From: a virus
IMG/VR virus record: IMGVR_UViG_3300010885_001797
Location: 1 to 26,870 of that record
DNA: 26,870 nt
Reading direction: 5' to 3' (one strand)
This document shows positions 1 through 6,681 of this stretch, piece after piece (the first letter of the stretch is position 1; every line of letters starts with the position of its first letter). The notes under the pieces are model-generated. The model worked only from the letters and a program-made list of their open reading frames with translations, searched no databases and had not been told where the DNA came from. A program made the translations under genes and the position numbers.

Positions 1-10
1 GAGTCCCAAA

Positions 11-460
11 ATGGCTGAAAACAGAAAACCTCGTGAAATAGAAACTCGTCAACAATCAGTGCGACCAGAAGCATGGAAACCACCAGAGTTGTTGCCAGAA
101 CCAGATAAGCAAGCAGGTTTTGCATATCGTTGGATCAGGGTATCTACTTTAAACAATGCGGATCCCCGCAATCTCTCTGCCAAACTCAGAGAAGGATGGG
201 AACCCGTTAGGGCTGAGGAACAGCCTAAGTTTCAGTTGTTAATCGATCCCAATAGTCGATTTAAAGACAATATTGAGATTGGTGGCTTGTTGTTATGCAA
301 AACGCCAGATGAGTTCGTCCGACAACGTAATGAATATTACAAAATCCAAGGCGATCAACAAATGGATGCCGTAGACAACACGCTTATGCGCCAAAACGAC
401 CCTCGTATGCCTCTCTTTAATGAGAGAAAGACGACCAGTAGCTTTGGAACAGGAAGTTAA
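11..460 (+). CDS. Hypothetical phage protein upstream of the capsid genes
   Basis: A 149-residue soluble, charged protein with no membrane segment. The N-terminal third is rich in proline, glutamate and arginine and looks disordered. The middle holds a short ordered block (REGWEPVR near residue 60, then GGLLLCKTPDEFVRQRNEYY near 90-110) that resembles small proteins found just before the major capsid gene in other uncultured phages. The start ATG at 11 lies at the window edge with only GAG at 1-3 as a possible ribosome site, so an upstream start cannot be excluded. It is followed after 26 bases by the decoration-like gene in the same direction. A capsid-assembly or minor head role is inferred from position only; no enzymatic motif is seen. 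Confidence 0.75.
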   Translation: MAENRKPREIETRQQSVRPEAWKPPELLPEPDKQAGFAYRWIRVSTLNNADPRNLSAKLREGWEPVRAEEQPKFQLLIDPNSRFKDNIEIGGLLLCKTPDEFVRQRNEYYKIQGDQQMDAVDNTLMRQNDPRMPLFNERKTTSSFGTGS

Positions 461-486
461 TTTTTTTAATTTATTAGGAGATTTAA

Positions 487-1110
487 ATGGCTTATCCAAC
501 CGTTAATGCTCCCTACGGCCTACAAGCTGTTAACCGTGTAGATGGTCTACCATATGCAGGTGCAATTCGTCAGATTCCGATTGCATCCACATATAACACA
601 CCAATCTATTATGGTGACGTTGTTCGTATCGCTGCAGGTGGCACGATTCAAAAATCGACTGTAACTACTGATGCAACTACCGCTGCTGCAAATAACACCG
701 TTGGTGTATTTGTTGGCGTTGCTTACACCAATAGTTCTAGTCAACCTGTACAGGGTCAATTTTACCAAAGCAATACAGTGAATCAATCTGCTGTAGCTTA
801 TGTAATTGATGATCCTTTAGCTTTGTATAAAGTAGCCGTAACGCTATCTAATGGCGCAATGAGCTATGTAAACCAAAGCATCGTAGGTACCAATATGGCA
901 GTTGTACAAGGTACTGGTTCTAACACCACTGGCGATTCCGCTGTTTCTGTCTATGCAACTAATGCAGCAGGTAACGCAGCAGCTCTTCCATTCCGTGTTA
1001 TTGCCGTTGTTCCTGACACAGCTATCAACTCTTCAGCTTACACCGAAGTATTGGTAAAACTCAACAACAGTCAGTATAACAACGCAACTGCGTTGGATTA
1101 CACAGCATAA
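487..1110 (+). CDS. Putative capsid decoration / minor capsid protein
   Basis: A 207-residue protein rich in Ala, Thr, Val, Asn and Ser with few charges, typical of beta-rich virion proteins. The N-terminal NAPYGLQAVNRVDG, then YAGAIRQIPIAS and IYYGDVVRIAAGG, match a pattern I recall from structural proteins encoded next to major capsid genes in aquatic phages. YVIDDPLALYKV near residue 110 is another family-like block. A strong ribosome site AGGAG (476-480) sits six bases before the ATG. The gene lies 12 bases ahead of the major capsid gene and both precede a terminator, which suits abundant expression. A surface decoration or cementing role is inferred from composition and location. Confidence 0.7.
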   Translation: MAYPTVNAPYGLQAVNRVDGLPYAGAIRQIPIASTYNTPIYYGDVVRIAAGGTIQKSTVTTDATTAAANNTVGVFVGVAYTNSSSQPVQGQFYQSNTVNQSAVAYVIDDPLALYKVAVTLSNGAMSYVNQSIVGTNMAVVQGTGSNTTGDSAVSVYATNAAGNAAALPFRVIAVVPDTAINSSAYTEVLVKLNNSQYNNATALDYTA

Positions 1111-1122
1111 AGGAGCATTTAA

Positions 1123-2031
1123 ATGGCTATTTCTCGTGCCCAACTACTGAAAGAGCTGCTCCCAGGACTGAACGCATTGTTCGGACTTGAGTATGCTACT
1201 TACGGACAAGAACACAAAGAGATCTACGAAACAGAGACCTCTGAGCGTTCTTTTGAAGAAGAGACCAAATTGTCAGGCTTTAGTGCAGCCCCCGTTAAAA
1301 ACGAGGGTCAAGCTATTCGTTACGACAACGGTCAAGAGGCTTGGACAGCTCGTTACACCCACGTTACTATTGCTCAAGGCTTCTCCCTCACGGAAGAGGC
1401 AATCGAGGATAACTTGTATGACTCATTGTCTGCTCGTTACACCAAAGGTTTAGCACGTTCCATGGCGTATACCAAGCAAGTTCGTGCTGCTGCTACATTG
1501 AACAACGGTTTCTCCGCTTCCTACCCAGGTGGTGACGGTGTTGCTTTGTTCTCTGCATCACACCCATTGGTTTCTGGCGGTACTAACAGCAACATTCCTT
1601 CAACCCCAGCTGACTTGAATGAGACTTCTTTAGAAGCCGCTGTCATTCAAATCTCTCTGTGGACTGATGAGCGTTCACTGTTGATCGCTGCTAAACCTAA
1701 GAAGTTGATCGTTCCACCTGCACTACAATTCGTTGCAACTCGTTTGCTAGAAACTGAATTGCGTGTTGGTACTAACGACAACGACATCAATGCAATCAAG
1801 AACAATGGTTCGATCCCTGGTGGTTATGCAATTAACCACTTCTTGACCGACACCAATGCTTGGTTCTTGACAACTGATGTACCTAACGGCATGAAGCACT
1901 TTGTCCGTGTTCCTTTGAGCACTGGCATGGATGGCGACTTTGATACTGGTAACGTCCGTTACAAGTCTCGTGAGCGTTATAGCTTCGGCTGGTCTGATCC
2001 ACTCGGAATGTACGGTTCCGCTGGAGCCTAA
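1123..2031 (+). CDS. Major capsid protein (HK97 fold, Mu gpT-like)
   Basis: This 302-residue protein forms the icosahedral head shell. The N-terminal ELLPGLNALFGLEY followed by an acidic stretch, the central block around FSLTEEAIEDNLYD, the GDGVALFSASHPLVSGG segment near residue 140-155, and the C-terminal RYSFGWSDPLGMYGS are the order and motifs expected of Mu gpT-type major head subunits; the length is typical. No long N-terminal delta domain is visible, so scaffolding is probably a separate upstream gene. AAGGAG (1110-1115) lies seven bases before the ATG and overlaps the previous stop. An intrinsic terminator begins 11 bases after the stop. Capsid identity is the most secure call in the first third of the window. 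Confidence 0.9.
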   Translation: MAISRAQLLKELLPGLNALFGLEYATYGQEHKEIYETETSERSFEEETKLSGFSAAPVKNEGQAIRYDNGQEAWTARYTHVTIAQGFSLTEEAIEDNLYDSLSARYTKGLARSMAYTKQVRAAATLNNGFSASYPGGDGVALFSASHPLVSGGTNSNIPSTPADLNETSLEAAVIQISLWTDERSLLIAAKPKKLIVPPALQFVATRLLETELRVGTNDNDINAIKNNGSIPGGYAINHFLTDTNAWFLTTDVPNGMKHFVRVPLSTGMDGDFDTGNVRYKSRERYSFGWSDPLGMYGSAGA

Positions 2032-2041
2032 TTAGGCTAAT

Positions 2042-2073
2042 AAAAAGGGGAGCTAAAAACTCCCCTTTTTTAT
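2042..2073 (+). terminator. Rho-independent terminator after the major capsid gene
   Basis: A perfect 11-base-pair inverted repeat (2042-2052 with 2060-2070, GC core GGGGAG/CTCCCC) encloses a 7-base loop, and the 3' arm runs into a T-rich tract. Because both arms end in A5/T5 the hairpin could also act on the opposite strand. It would limit read-through from the capsid genes into the downstream genes. Confidence 0.92.
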
Positions 2074-2091
2074 TTATTTGTAGTAAGATTA

Positions 2092-2154
2092 ATGAAACTG
2101 GGTGAACCGCCTATCAAACTGCCCCAGCAGACGCATACACGATTGATAGGTTGA
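2092..2154 (+). other. Short upstream frame in phase with the next gene
   Basis: ATG at 2092 opens 20 codons (beginning MKLGEPPIKLPQQT) that end at a TGA at 2152-2154. The frame is the same as that of the 2179 gene, and no other stop lies between the TGA and that gene's ATG. No convincing ribosome site precedes it. It may be a leader peptide, the remnant of a longer N-terminus, or chance. Confidence 0.3.
2110..2150 (+). repeat. 8-bp inverted repeat in the post-capsid intergenic region
   Basis: CCTATCAA (2110-2117) is exactly complementary to TTGATAGG (2143-2150), with a 25-base loop containing a small CTG...CAG sub-hairpin. It lies in the 147-base stretch between the major capsid gene and the next gene, downstream of the terminator. 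It could be an operator, an RNA processing site or part of a 5' leader. I see no convincing -35/-10 promoter here. Confidence 0.45.
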
Positions 2155-2178
2155 ACTTTGTATGAAGGACAATTTGTC

Positions 2179-2670
2179 ATGACAAACGCAACAACCTCAG
2201 CCGTATGGCGCTCAACAGGTGGAGATCAAACTCGTACAGCTTCTGCTGGTTCGATGGTGATGTCAGTACCATTTTATATCGCTAACATTGCTGCAACTAG
2301 CAACGTAGTAGCATCTTCTTCTGATTCTTCTACAGTTATTCTTCCAGCAAATGCAGTGGTAACTTCAGTTGCTGTAACGACTGCAGCTACAGGATCTATT
2401 GACTTAGGGTTTACACCATTAATTGGTGTTGGTCCTGGTCAAACAACTACTTTAGGTACTAAAGTTCCACAAGGTTTCTTAGCTAACGCAACTACTACTA
2501 GCCGTGTAACTATTGCTACTGGCGGTACAGGTGGTGGTGCTTCTTTAGGTAACGTAGCTAATGCAACTAACTTAACTTTGGTTGTGTCTACTGCTAATAC
2601 TGGTACTACTGGTGCTTTAAGTGGAATTTTGACTTATTTCGTTAGCACTAACGAAACCCAAGACGTCTAA
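2179..2670 (+). CDS. Putative beta-rich virion protein
   Basis: A 163-residue protein dominated by Thr, Ala, Ser, Val and Gly with very few charges, a composition seen in phage head-surface and tail proteins. The start is chosen at ATG 2179 because GAAGGA (2164-2169) is placed nine bases upstream; a TTG seven codons earlier in the same frame lacks such a site. The first residues are MTNATTSAVWRSTGGDQ. No catalytic motif is seen and I do not recognise the family. Its position just after the major capsid gene suggests a head decoration or capsid-associated role. The upstream region is unusual, with an in-frame TGA separating it from a short frame and an inverted repeat. Confidence 0.7.
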   Translation: MTNATTSAVWRSTGGDQTRTASAGSMVMSVPFYIANIAATSNVVASSSDSSTVILPANAVVTSVAVTTAATGSIDLGFTPLIGVGPGQTTTLGTKVPQGFLANATTTSRVTIATGGTGGGASLGNVANATNLTLVVSTANTGTTGALSGILTYFVSTNETQDV

Positions 2671-2680
2671 TTAATCCCAT

Positions 2681-2707
2681 GGGGCTTAGGCCCCTATTAA
2701 CTTTTTT
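2681..2707 (+). terminator. Weak hairpin with downstream T-run
   Basis: GGGGC (2681-2685) pairs with GCCCC (2690-2694) over a TTAG loop, followed seven bases later by six T (2702-2707). The spacing from stem to T-run is longer than in a standard terminator, so it may attenuate transcription or protect an mRNA end rather than terminate fully. Confidence 0.4.
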
Positions 2708-2718
2708 GGAGATTAATT

Positions 2719-3228
2719 ATGATGCAAACCGATGTAAAACAAGCGCACTTAAATAACAGTGGTATTTTAGTGCCGTTTACTACTCGTATTAAAGGAATAT
2801 CCTTTACTGGAAGCGCCTCTGCTGGATCGCTTACTTTGTTTGATACTGTAACTGCTCCTGTAACTACGGCTACTTATGCTCGTGCAGGAACTTTAGTAAC
2901 TGTTACACAAGCATCGCACGGTTTAACAACTGGGCAAGTTATTGGTATTGATTTTGGTGTTGGTACGGGCGGAGCTGCGACTAATGGAAACTATGCTGTT
3001 ACGGTTCTCACGTCAGGATCTTTTACTGTTACCGATATTAACTCTGGGTCAATTACTGCTGGCGCAACAATGATTTATTCCACAGGAAAATGGTTAGCTA
3101 CATACGATGTAACTGCAGCGGACTCATATAACAATGCACCTTTTATTCCAGGAGAAGGCGTAAAAGCTGATACTGGTGTATATGCGTACATGGTTAACCT
3201 AGGTGCAGTAAATATTTATTATGGCTAA
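2719..3228 (+). CDS. Virion protein with an FCCH-like beta module
   Basis: A 169-residue protein. Residues about 50-125 contain VTVTQASHGLTTGQVIGIDF, then NGNYAVTVLTSGSFTV; this is the pattern of a small beta module (often scored as E1-FCCH-like) that recurs in many phage structural proteins. The flanking N-terminus (GILVPFTTRIKGISFTGSA) and C-terminus (YMVNLGAVNIYYG) look like one beta-rich core interrupted by the module. GGAG (2708-2711) supports the ATG at 2719; a second ATG follows directly. It overlaps the next gene by eight bases. A head or neck structural role is likely but not proven. Confidence 0.7.
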   Translation: MMQTDVKQAHLNNSGILVPFTTRIKGISFTGSASAGSLTLFDTVTAPVTTATYARAGTLVTVTQASHGLTTGQVIGIDFGVGTGGAATNGNYAVTVLTSGSFTVTDINSGSITAGATMIYSTGKWLATYDVTAADSYNNAPFIPGEGVKADTGVYAYMVNLGAVNIYYG

Positions 3229-3478
3229 GAAAAAAGGTCCCTCTCTTGCGGTTGGCCGTGGTGAAAAGTTGCCTGTATCTAAGGGCGCTGGGCTTACCGC
3301 CAAAGGTCGTGCTAAATATAATGCGGCTACTGGCTCGAATCTAAAGGCTCCGCAGCCAGAAGGTGGACCACGCAAGAAGTCTTTTTGTGCTCGTATGTCT
3401 GGCATGCCAGGCCCAATGAAAGATGAAAATGGTAAGCCTACTAGGAAGGCAGCCTCGTTAAAGAGGTGGAAATGCTAA
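3221..3478 (+). CDS. Small basic phage protein (GLTAKGRAKYN family)
   Basis: An 85-residue, strongly basic protein. The central block GLTAKGRAKYNAATGSNLKAP, then RKKSFCARMSGMPGPMKDE and GKPTRKAASLKRWKC, is a pattern I recall from small proteins of unknown function in aquatic phages and cyanophages, related to larger bacterial proteins with a GLT.KGR.KYN.ATGSNLK motif. The high Lys/Arg content suggests nucleic-acid contact, perhaps inside the head. It begins within the end of the preceding gene and its end overlaps the start of the following gene. The last residue is a cysteine, as in the 3712 gene. No function has been shown to my knowledge. Confidence 0.8.
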   Translation: MAKKKGPSLAVGRGEKLPVSKGAGLTAKGRAKYNAATGSNLKAPQPEGGPRKKSFCARMSGMPGPMKDENGKPTRKAASLKRWKC

Positions 3479-3708
3479 ACATGATGGAACTATGGACTGG
3501 CGGTCTAACCATCTTTATGGCGGTAATTGGCTATATCATGCACGAAAAGTTTGCAGAATTAGCTCGTATTAGTATTTTATTAAACAAAACTCGTGAGGAG
3601 GTGGCTCGTGATAACGTCACTAAAGCAGAAGTTGATCGCATTATGGAACACATTGATTCAAGGTTTAACAAACTTGAAAACAAAATTGACCAGCTTATTC
3701 AAAAGTAA
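3472..3708 (+). CDS. Small membrane protein with coiled coil
   Basis: A 78-residue protein with one predicted membrane helix near the N-terminus (GGLTIFMAVIGYIM, about residues 10-23) followed by a charged helix ending in a heptad-like coiled coil (RIMEHIDSRFNKLENKIDQLI). ATG 3472 is chosen because AGAGG (3462-3466) lies five bases upstream; a GTG two codons earlier would sit on the ribosome site itself. The architecture fits a small holin-like, spanin-like or injection-related membrane protein. It is far from the main lysis cassette (16313-18394), so a lysis role is uncertain. Confidence 0.7.
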   Translation: MLNMMELWTGGLTIFMAVIGYIMHEKFAELARISILLNKTREEVARDNVTKAEVDRIMEHIDSRFNKLENKIDQLIQK

Positions 3709-3711
3709 ATA

Positions 3712-4164
3712 ATGCCAAGCAAATCTAAAAAACAGCACAACTTTATGGAAGCTATCGCTCACAGCGAAAAGTTTGCCAAAAAGGTTGGTGTTCCTATGTC
3801 TGTAGGAAAAGAATTTGTAGAAGCAGACAAAGGTAAAAAATTCCGTATGGGTGGAACCACAAATCCAACCAGACTTGGAATAAACAAGCAGAAAACCCAT
3901 CATGGCTCTATGCAAATGCCTAATGCCATGCTTAACAAATATATTGGACACAAGGAAGGTGGACTTATGAAACATGAAGATATGGCTCAAGATATGCCAA
4001 TGATGAAAAAAGTTGCAAAACAAGAAGTAAAATCGCATGAAAAGCGTATGCACAAAATGGCTTCTGGCGGTAAAGCAGGTCAGCTATCTAAAGCTGATGG
4101 TTGCGCTACTAAAGGAAAATCTAAAGGCACAATGATTAAGATGAGTATGGGCGGAAAGTGCTAA
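3712..4164 (+). CDS. Small Lys/Met-rich phage protein with C-terminal SGGK...ADGC tail
   Basis: A 150-residue basic protein. Residues 1-43 (PSKSKKQHNFMEAIAHSEKF, then KKVGVPMSVGKEFVEADKGKKF) match a short conserved domain I recall from many phage proteins of unknown function. Residues 80-85 are HKEGGL. The C-terminus carries SGGK at 118-121 and ADGCATKGKSKG at 128-139, a tail shared with the next two gene products, and ends MSMGGKC with a terminal cysteine. It is rich in methionine, lysine and histidine with no membrane segment. The stop is followed by one base before the next ATG. A virion-internal role is inferred from location and charge. Confidence 0.8.
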   Translation: MPSKSKKQHNFMEAIAHSEKFAKKVGVPMSVGKEFVEADKGKKFRMGGTTNPTRLGINKQKTHHGSMQMPNAMLNKYIGHKEGGLMKHEDMAQDMPMMKKVAKQEVKSHEKRMHKMASGGKAGQLSKADGCATKGKSKGTMIKMSMGGKC

Positions 4165-4165
4165 G

Positions 4166-4657
4166 ATGAAAAAAGTGCGTAAATTTGCCGAAGGTGGATT
4201 TAGCAAAGCCCAAGAAGAATGGTTGGGCGATGCAGATCGTACCGATCCATTTATTTTAGCTCGTATGAGGGATGCTGTTCCTGATAAAGCTAAAGATACA
4301 TATGAAAATAATAAGCCTTATAAAAATGAAGACCAAGGACTTAGTAAACCATACGTTAAACCAGAAGATAAAACTACATCTGTAGAAAAAACTACTGTTA
4401 AAAAAACACCTAAATCTTTAGAAATTAAAAAAGCAGTTACTGACATTAATGAAATGCCAGAAAACCTTCGTGCCCCAAATTACAAAGTTTCTGATAGTGT
4501 TCGACTTCCAAACAAAGTAGACATTAAGCCTAAGTTATCTCAAAAGGTAGCATCTAATAGCAGTTTTCCAAGCACTACATTTAAATCTGGTGGAAAAGTT
4601 AAGTCTGCTTCTTCTCGTGCTGATGGTTGCGCTATCCGTGGAAAGACAAGAGCATAA
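4166..4657 (+). CDS. Hypothetical phage protein with FAEGG start and ADGC tail
   Basis: A 163-residue, highly charged and probably largely disordered protein. It opens MKKVRKFAEGGFSKAQEEWL and ends with FKSGGK (139-144) and RADGCAIRGKTRA (151-163), the same tail as in the products on each side. The middle (residues 45-110) is Lys/Thr/Pro-rich low-complexity sequence (for example EDKTTSVEKTTVKKTPK). Tandem position and shared tails suggest that the 3712, 4166 and 4657 genes diverged around a common C-terminal tag while their bodies are unrelated. The stop codon overlaps the next start (TAATG). No enzymatic motif is present. Confidence 0.75.
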   Translation: MKKVRKFAEGGFSKAQEEWLGDADRTDPFILARMRDAVPDKAKDTYENNKPYKNEDQGLSKPYVKPEDKTTSVEKTTVKKTPKSLEIKKAVTDINEMPENLRAPNYKVSDSVRLPNKVDIKPKLSQKVASNSSFPSTTFKSGGKVKSASSRADGCAIRGKTRA

Positions 4658-5058
4658 TGCCTATTGAGCCTGTAGATCCTTCTAAAAAAACTGGCGGGGA
4701 TGGGAGTGAGAAATACACCCCTCCCAAGGAAAAGTTTGGCCTTAGCGAATACGATAAGGCAGCGGAAAGAGTCAAACAGGAGAATGAAAAGGCTAAAGCT
4801 GATGCACATAAAATGGCAGAAGAGTTTAGAGCCAAAACTGAAGCTGAACGACCACGCACCTATACCGAAAGACTACAAGATATGGGTAGATTGCCTAAGC
4901 CTACTGGTAGCGGTGGTGGTGGCAGTGGTGGTATGGGTACAGGTAAAATGAACCGAGACATATCTAAACTGTATAAATCTGGCGGTAAAGTATCATCAGC
5001 TTCTAAAAGAGCTGATGGTTGTGCCATTAAAGGTAAAACTAAAGGACGCATGGTATGA
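4657..5058 (+). CDS. Coiled-coil phage protein with glycine linker and ADGC tail
   Basis: A 133-residue protein. Residues about 28-70 are a charged alpha-helical, coiled-coil-like segment (EYDKAAERVKQENEKAKADA), followed by a Gly/Ser linker near 84-95 (GSGGGGSGGMGTGK) and the tail YKSGGK (106-111) plus RADGCAIKGKTKGRMV (118-133). The start ATG at 4657 overlaps the previous stop as TAATG; an in-frame start ten codons upstream would lie inside the previous gene and is less likely. It overlaps the next gene by ATGA. The helix-linker-tag layout suggests an adaptor or scaffold-like role, but the family is not recognised. Confidence 0.75.
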   Translation: MPIEPVDPSKKTGGDGSEKYTPPKEKFGLSEYDKAAERVKQENEKAKADAHKMAEEFRAKTEAERPRTYTERLQDMGRLPKPTGSGGGGSGGMGTGKMNRDISKLYKSGGKVSSASKRADGCAIKGKTKGRMV

Positions 5059-5312
5059 GATCTTCTCGTGGTATGGGTGCAATTAGACCTTCCAAAATGC
5101 CTAAAGGTAAAACTATTTACCGAAAAGACAACCCAGATGCGGTAGAAATGTACGCAGAAGGTGGGCAAGTTTGGGATAAACCACGTCCAAAAGGTCTTGG
5201 AAAACCTAAAAAACTATCATCTGCCAAGAAAGCATCGGCAAAAGCTATGGCTAAAGCAGCTGGTAGACCATATCCAAACTTAGTAGACAACATGAGAGCT
5301 GCTAAAAAATGA
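5055..5312 (+). CDS. Small basic conserved phage protein (GRPYPNLVDN motif)
   Basis: An 85-residue, strongly basic protein (many Lys). The N-terminus MRSSRGMGAIRPSKMPK, the segment IYRKDNPDAVEMYAEGGQVW (21-40, containing YAEGGQ at 33-38) and the C-terminal AKAAGRPYPNLVDNMRAAKK form a set I recall from small proteins in cyanophage and marine phage structural regions. The Lys/Ala-rich stretch at residues 50-68 looks like a DNA-binding tail. It begins in an ATGA overlap with the preceding gene and ends in another with the adaptor gene, implying translational coupling. Function unknown; a head-internal, DNA-associated role is an inference. Confidence 0.78.
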   Translation: MRSSRGMGAIRPSKMPKGKTIYRKDNPDAVEMYAEGGQVWDKPRPKGLGKPKKLSSAKKASAKAMAKAAGRPYPNLVDNMRAAKK

Positions 5313-6250
5313 CAACTACAGGAACCTCGGTCTTTAATCTAGACATGAACGACCTCATTGAAGAGGCGTTTGAAAGATGTGGGACTCAACTTCGTTCTGG
5401 TTATGACTTTAAAACCGCTAGGCGGTCTTTAAACCTGTTAACTATTGAATGGGCTAACCGAGGTATCAACCTATGGACAGTAGAGCAAGGGCAGATCCCT
5501 ATGGTCACTGGACAGGCTATGTATCCTATTCCAGTAGATACCATTGACTTGATGGATATGGTAATTCGTCAGTACAATGGCAACTTTGCCAACCAAATTG
5601 ATATTAATATCAGCCGTATTGCAGAACCTACCTATATGTCTTTGCCTAATAAATTGGCACAAGGACGCCCTGTTCAAGTCTGGATTAACCGCCAGTCAGG
5701 TCAAACAAACAGTATTGCTTCAACCGTTTTGGCTAACAATCCAAGCAACGTTATTAGTGCTACAACCACTTCTATTAATGTTGCTTCTGTAGCAAACCTG
5801 CCAACTTCTGGATTTCTTAAAATTGGCGCAGAAACCATTAGTTATCCCAATATTGTAGGTAATACTCTTACAAATTGTGCTCGTGGACAGAATGGAACTA
5901 CAGCTACAACCCATGCAGATGGTGCAGACTTAACTCTTACTTATTTGCCATGTATTAACGTATGGCCTACCCCTAATTCTCCTGGCAACCAATACACTTT
6001 TGTGTACTACCGTATGCGCAGGATTCAGGACTCTGGCACTGGTGTAAGAGAGCAAGACATCCCTTTCCGTTTTATTCCTTGTATGGTTGCTGGCTTGGCT
6101 TATCAGTTAAGCACAAAGCTGCCAGACATTGATCCAATGAGAATACCAATGTTAAAGGCTGATTATGAGCAGCAATTCCAATTGGCAGCTGATGAGGATA
6201 GAGAAAAGGCTTCTGTAAGATTCGTACCAAGGAATTTGTTCTATGCCTAA
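5309..6250 (+). CDS. Head-to-tail adaptor-like protein with inserted RGxxGT module
   Basis: A 313-residue protein. The N-terminal helical region (NDLIEEAFERCGTQLRSGYD and SLNLLTIEWANRGINLW, residues 11-55) resembles podovirus head-completion and adaptor proteins of the P22 gp4 / T7 gp11 kind. The C-terminal region (QDIPFRFIPCMVAGLAYQLS, PMLKADYEQQFQLAADED) is helical, as expected for packing against the portal. Between them, residues about 147-213 (TSINVASVANLPTSGFLKIG, then CARGQNGTTATTHADGA) look like an inserted beta module that I recall from many phage tail proteins. It overlaps the small gene before it (ATGA) and the zinc-ribbon gene after it by eight bases. Confidence 0.75.
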   Translation: MTTTGTSVFNLDMNDLIEEAFERCGTQLRSGYDFKTARRSLNLLTIEWANRGINLWTVEQGQIPMVTGQAMYPIPVDTIDLMDMVIRQYNGNFANQIDINISRIAEPTYMSLPNKLAQGRPVQVWINRQSGQTNSIASTVLANNPSNVISATTTSINVASVANLPTSGFLKIGAETISYPNIVGNTLTNCARGQNGTTATTHADGADLTLTYLPCINVWPTPNSPGNQYTFVYYRMRRIQDSGTGVREQDIPFRFIPCMVAGLAYQLSTKLPDIDPMRIPMLKADYEQQFQLAADEDREKASVRFVPRNLFYA

Positions 6251-6671
6251 TCAATGGGCTTCTGGCAAACATTCGATTGCCCAATGTGATCGGTGTAATT
6301 TTAGATATAAGCTAAAGGAACTAAAAACACAAACGGTAAAAACAAAACCTTACAAAGTCAAGGTTTGCCCTACCTGCTGGGATCCAGATCAGCCTCAGTT
6401 ACAACTGGGTATGTATCCAGTAAATGATCCACAGGCGGTAGAAGAGCCAAGACCTGATACAAGTTATTTGCAGTCTGGTAACAGTGGTTTACAAATTGTA
6501 AATACAGAAGGCACTTCTGTAGACCAATTTGGATACCCAGAAATGGGTAGTAGGCAGATACAATGGGGCTGGAATCCTGTTGGCGGTGCAAGAGGTTTTG
6601 ATACTTCTTTAACCCCAAATTACTTGATTGCAGTAGGACAAACGGGTACAGTAACAATTACAGTTAATTAA
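6243..6671 (+). CDS. Zinc-ribbon phage protein
   Basis: A 142-residue protein. CDRC (Cys15, Cys18) and CPTC (Cys42, Cys45) form a four-cysteine zinc ribbon, and the surrounding sequence (HSIAQCDRCNFRYKLKEL; VCPTCWDPDQPQ) is a pattern I recall as conserved among phage proteins near head-tail genes. The remainder is Pro/Gln/Thr-rich and ends with a beta-like segment (YLIAVGQTGTVTITVN). It begins within the end of the adaptor gene. The ribbon probably stabilises a small structural fold rather than acting as a transcription factor. The exact role is unknown. Confidence 0.75.
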   Translation: MPNQWASGKHSIAQCDRCNFRYKLKELKTQTVKTKPYKVKVCPTCWDPDQPQLQLGMYPVNDPQAVEEPRPDTSYLQSGNSGLQIVNTEGTSVDQFGYPEMGSRQIQWGWNPVGGARGFDTSLTPNYLIAVGQTGTVTITVN

Positions 6672-6681
6672 GGAGTTTATT

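Noticed and set aside
2158-2178. TTG start giving a seven-residue longer N-terminus for the 2179 gene
   Set aside because: The ribosome site GAAGGA at 2164-2169 lies inside this extension and is well spaced for the ATG at 2179.
2080-2178. Promoter after the capsid terminator
   Set aside because: A TAAGAT (2084-2089) could be a weak -10, but nothing like a -35 lies at suitable spacing, so I do not annotate it.
3658-4053. 131-codon open frame on the minus strand
   Set aside because: It lies wholly antisense to well-supported + strand genes, has no ribosome site and has a His/Phe-rich composition expected from the complement of Lys/Met-rich coding sequence.
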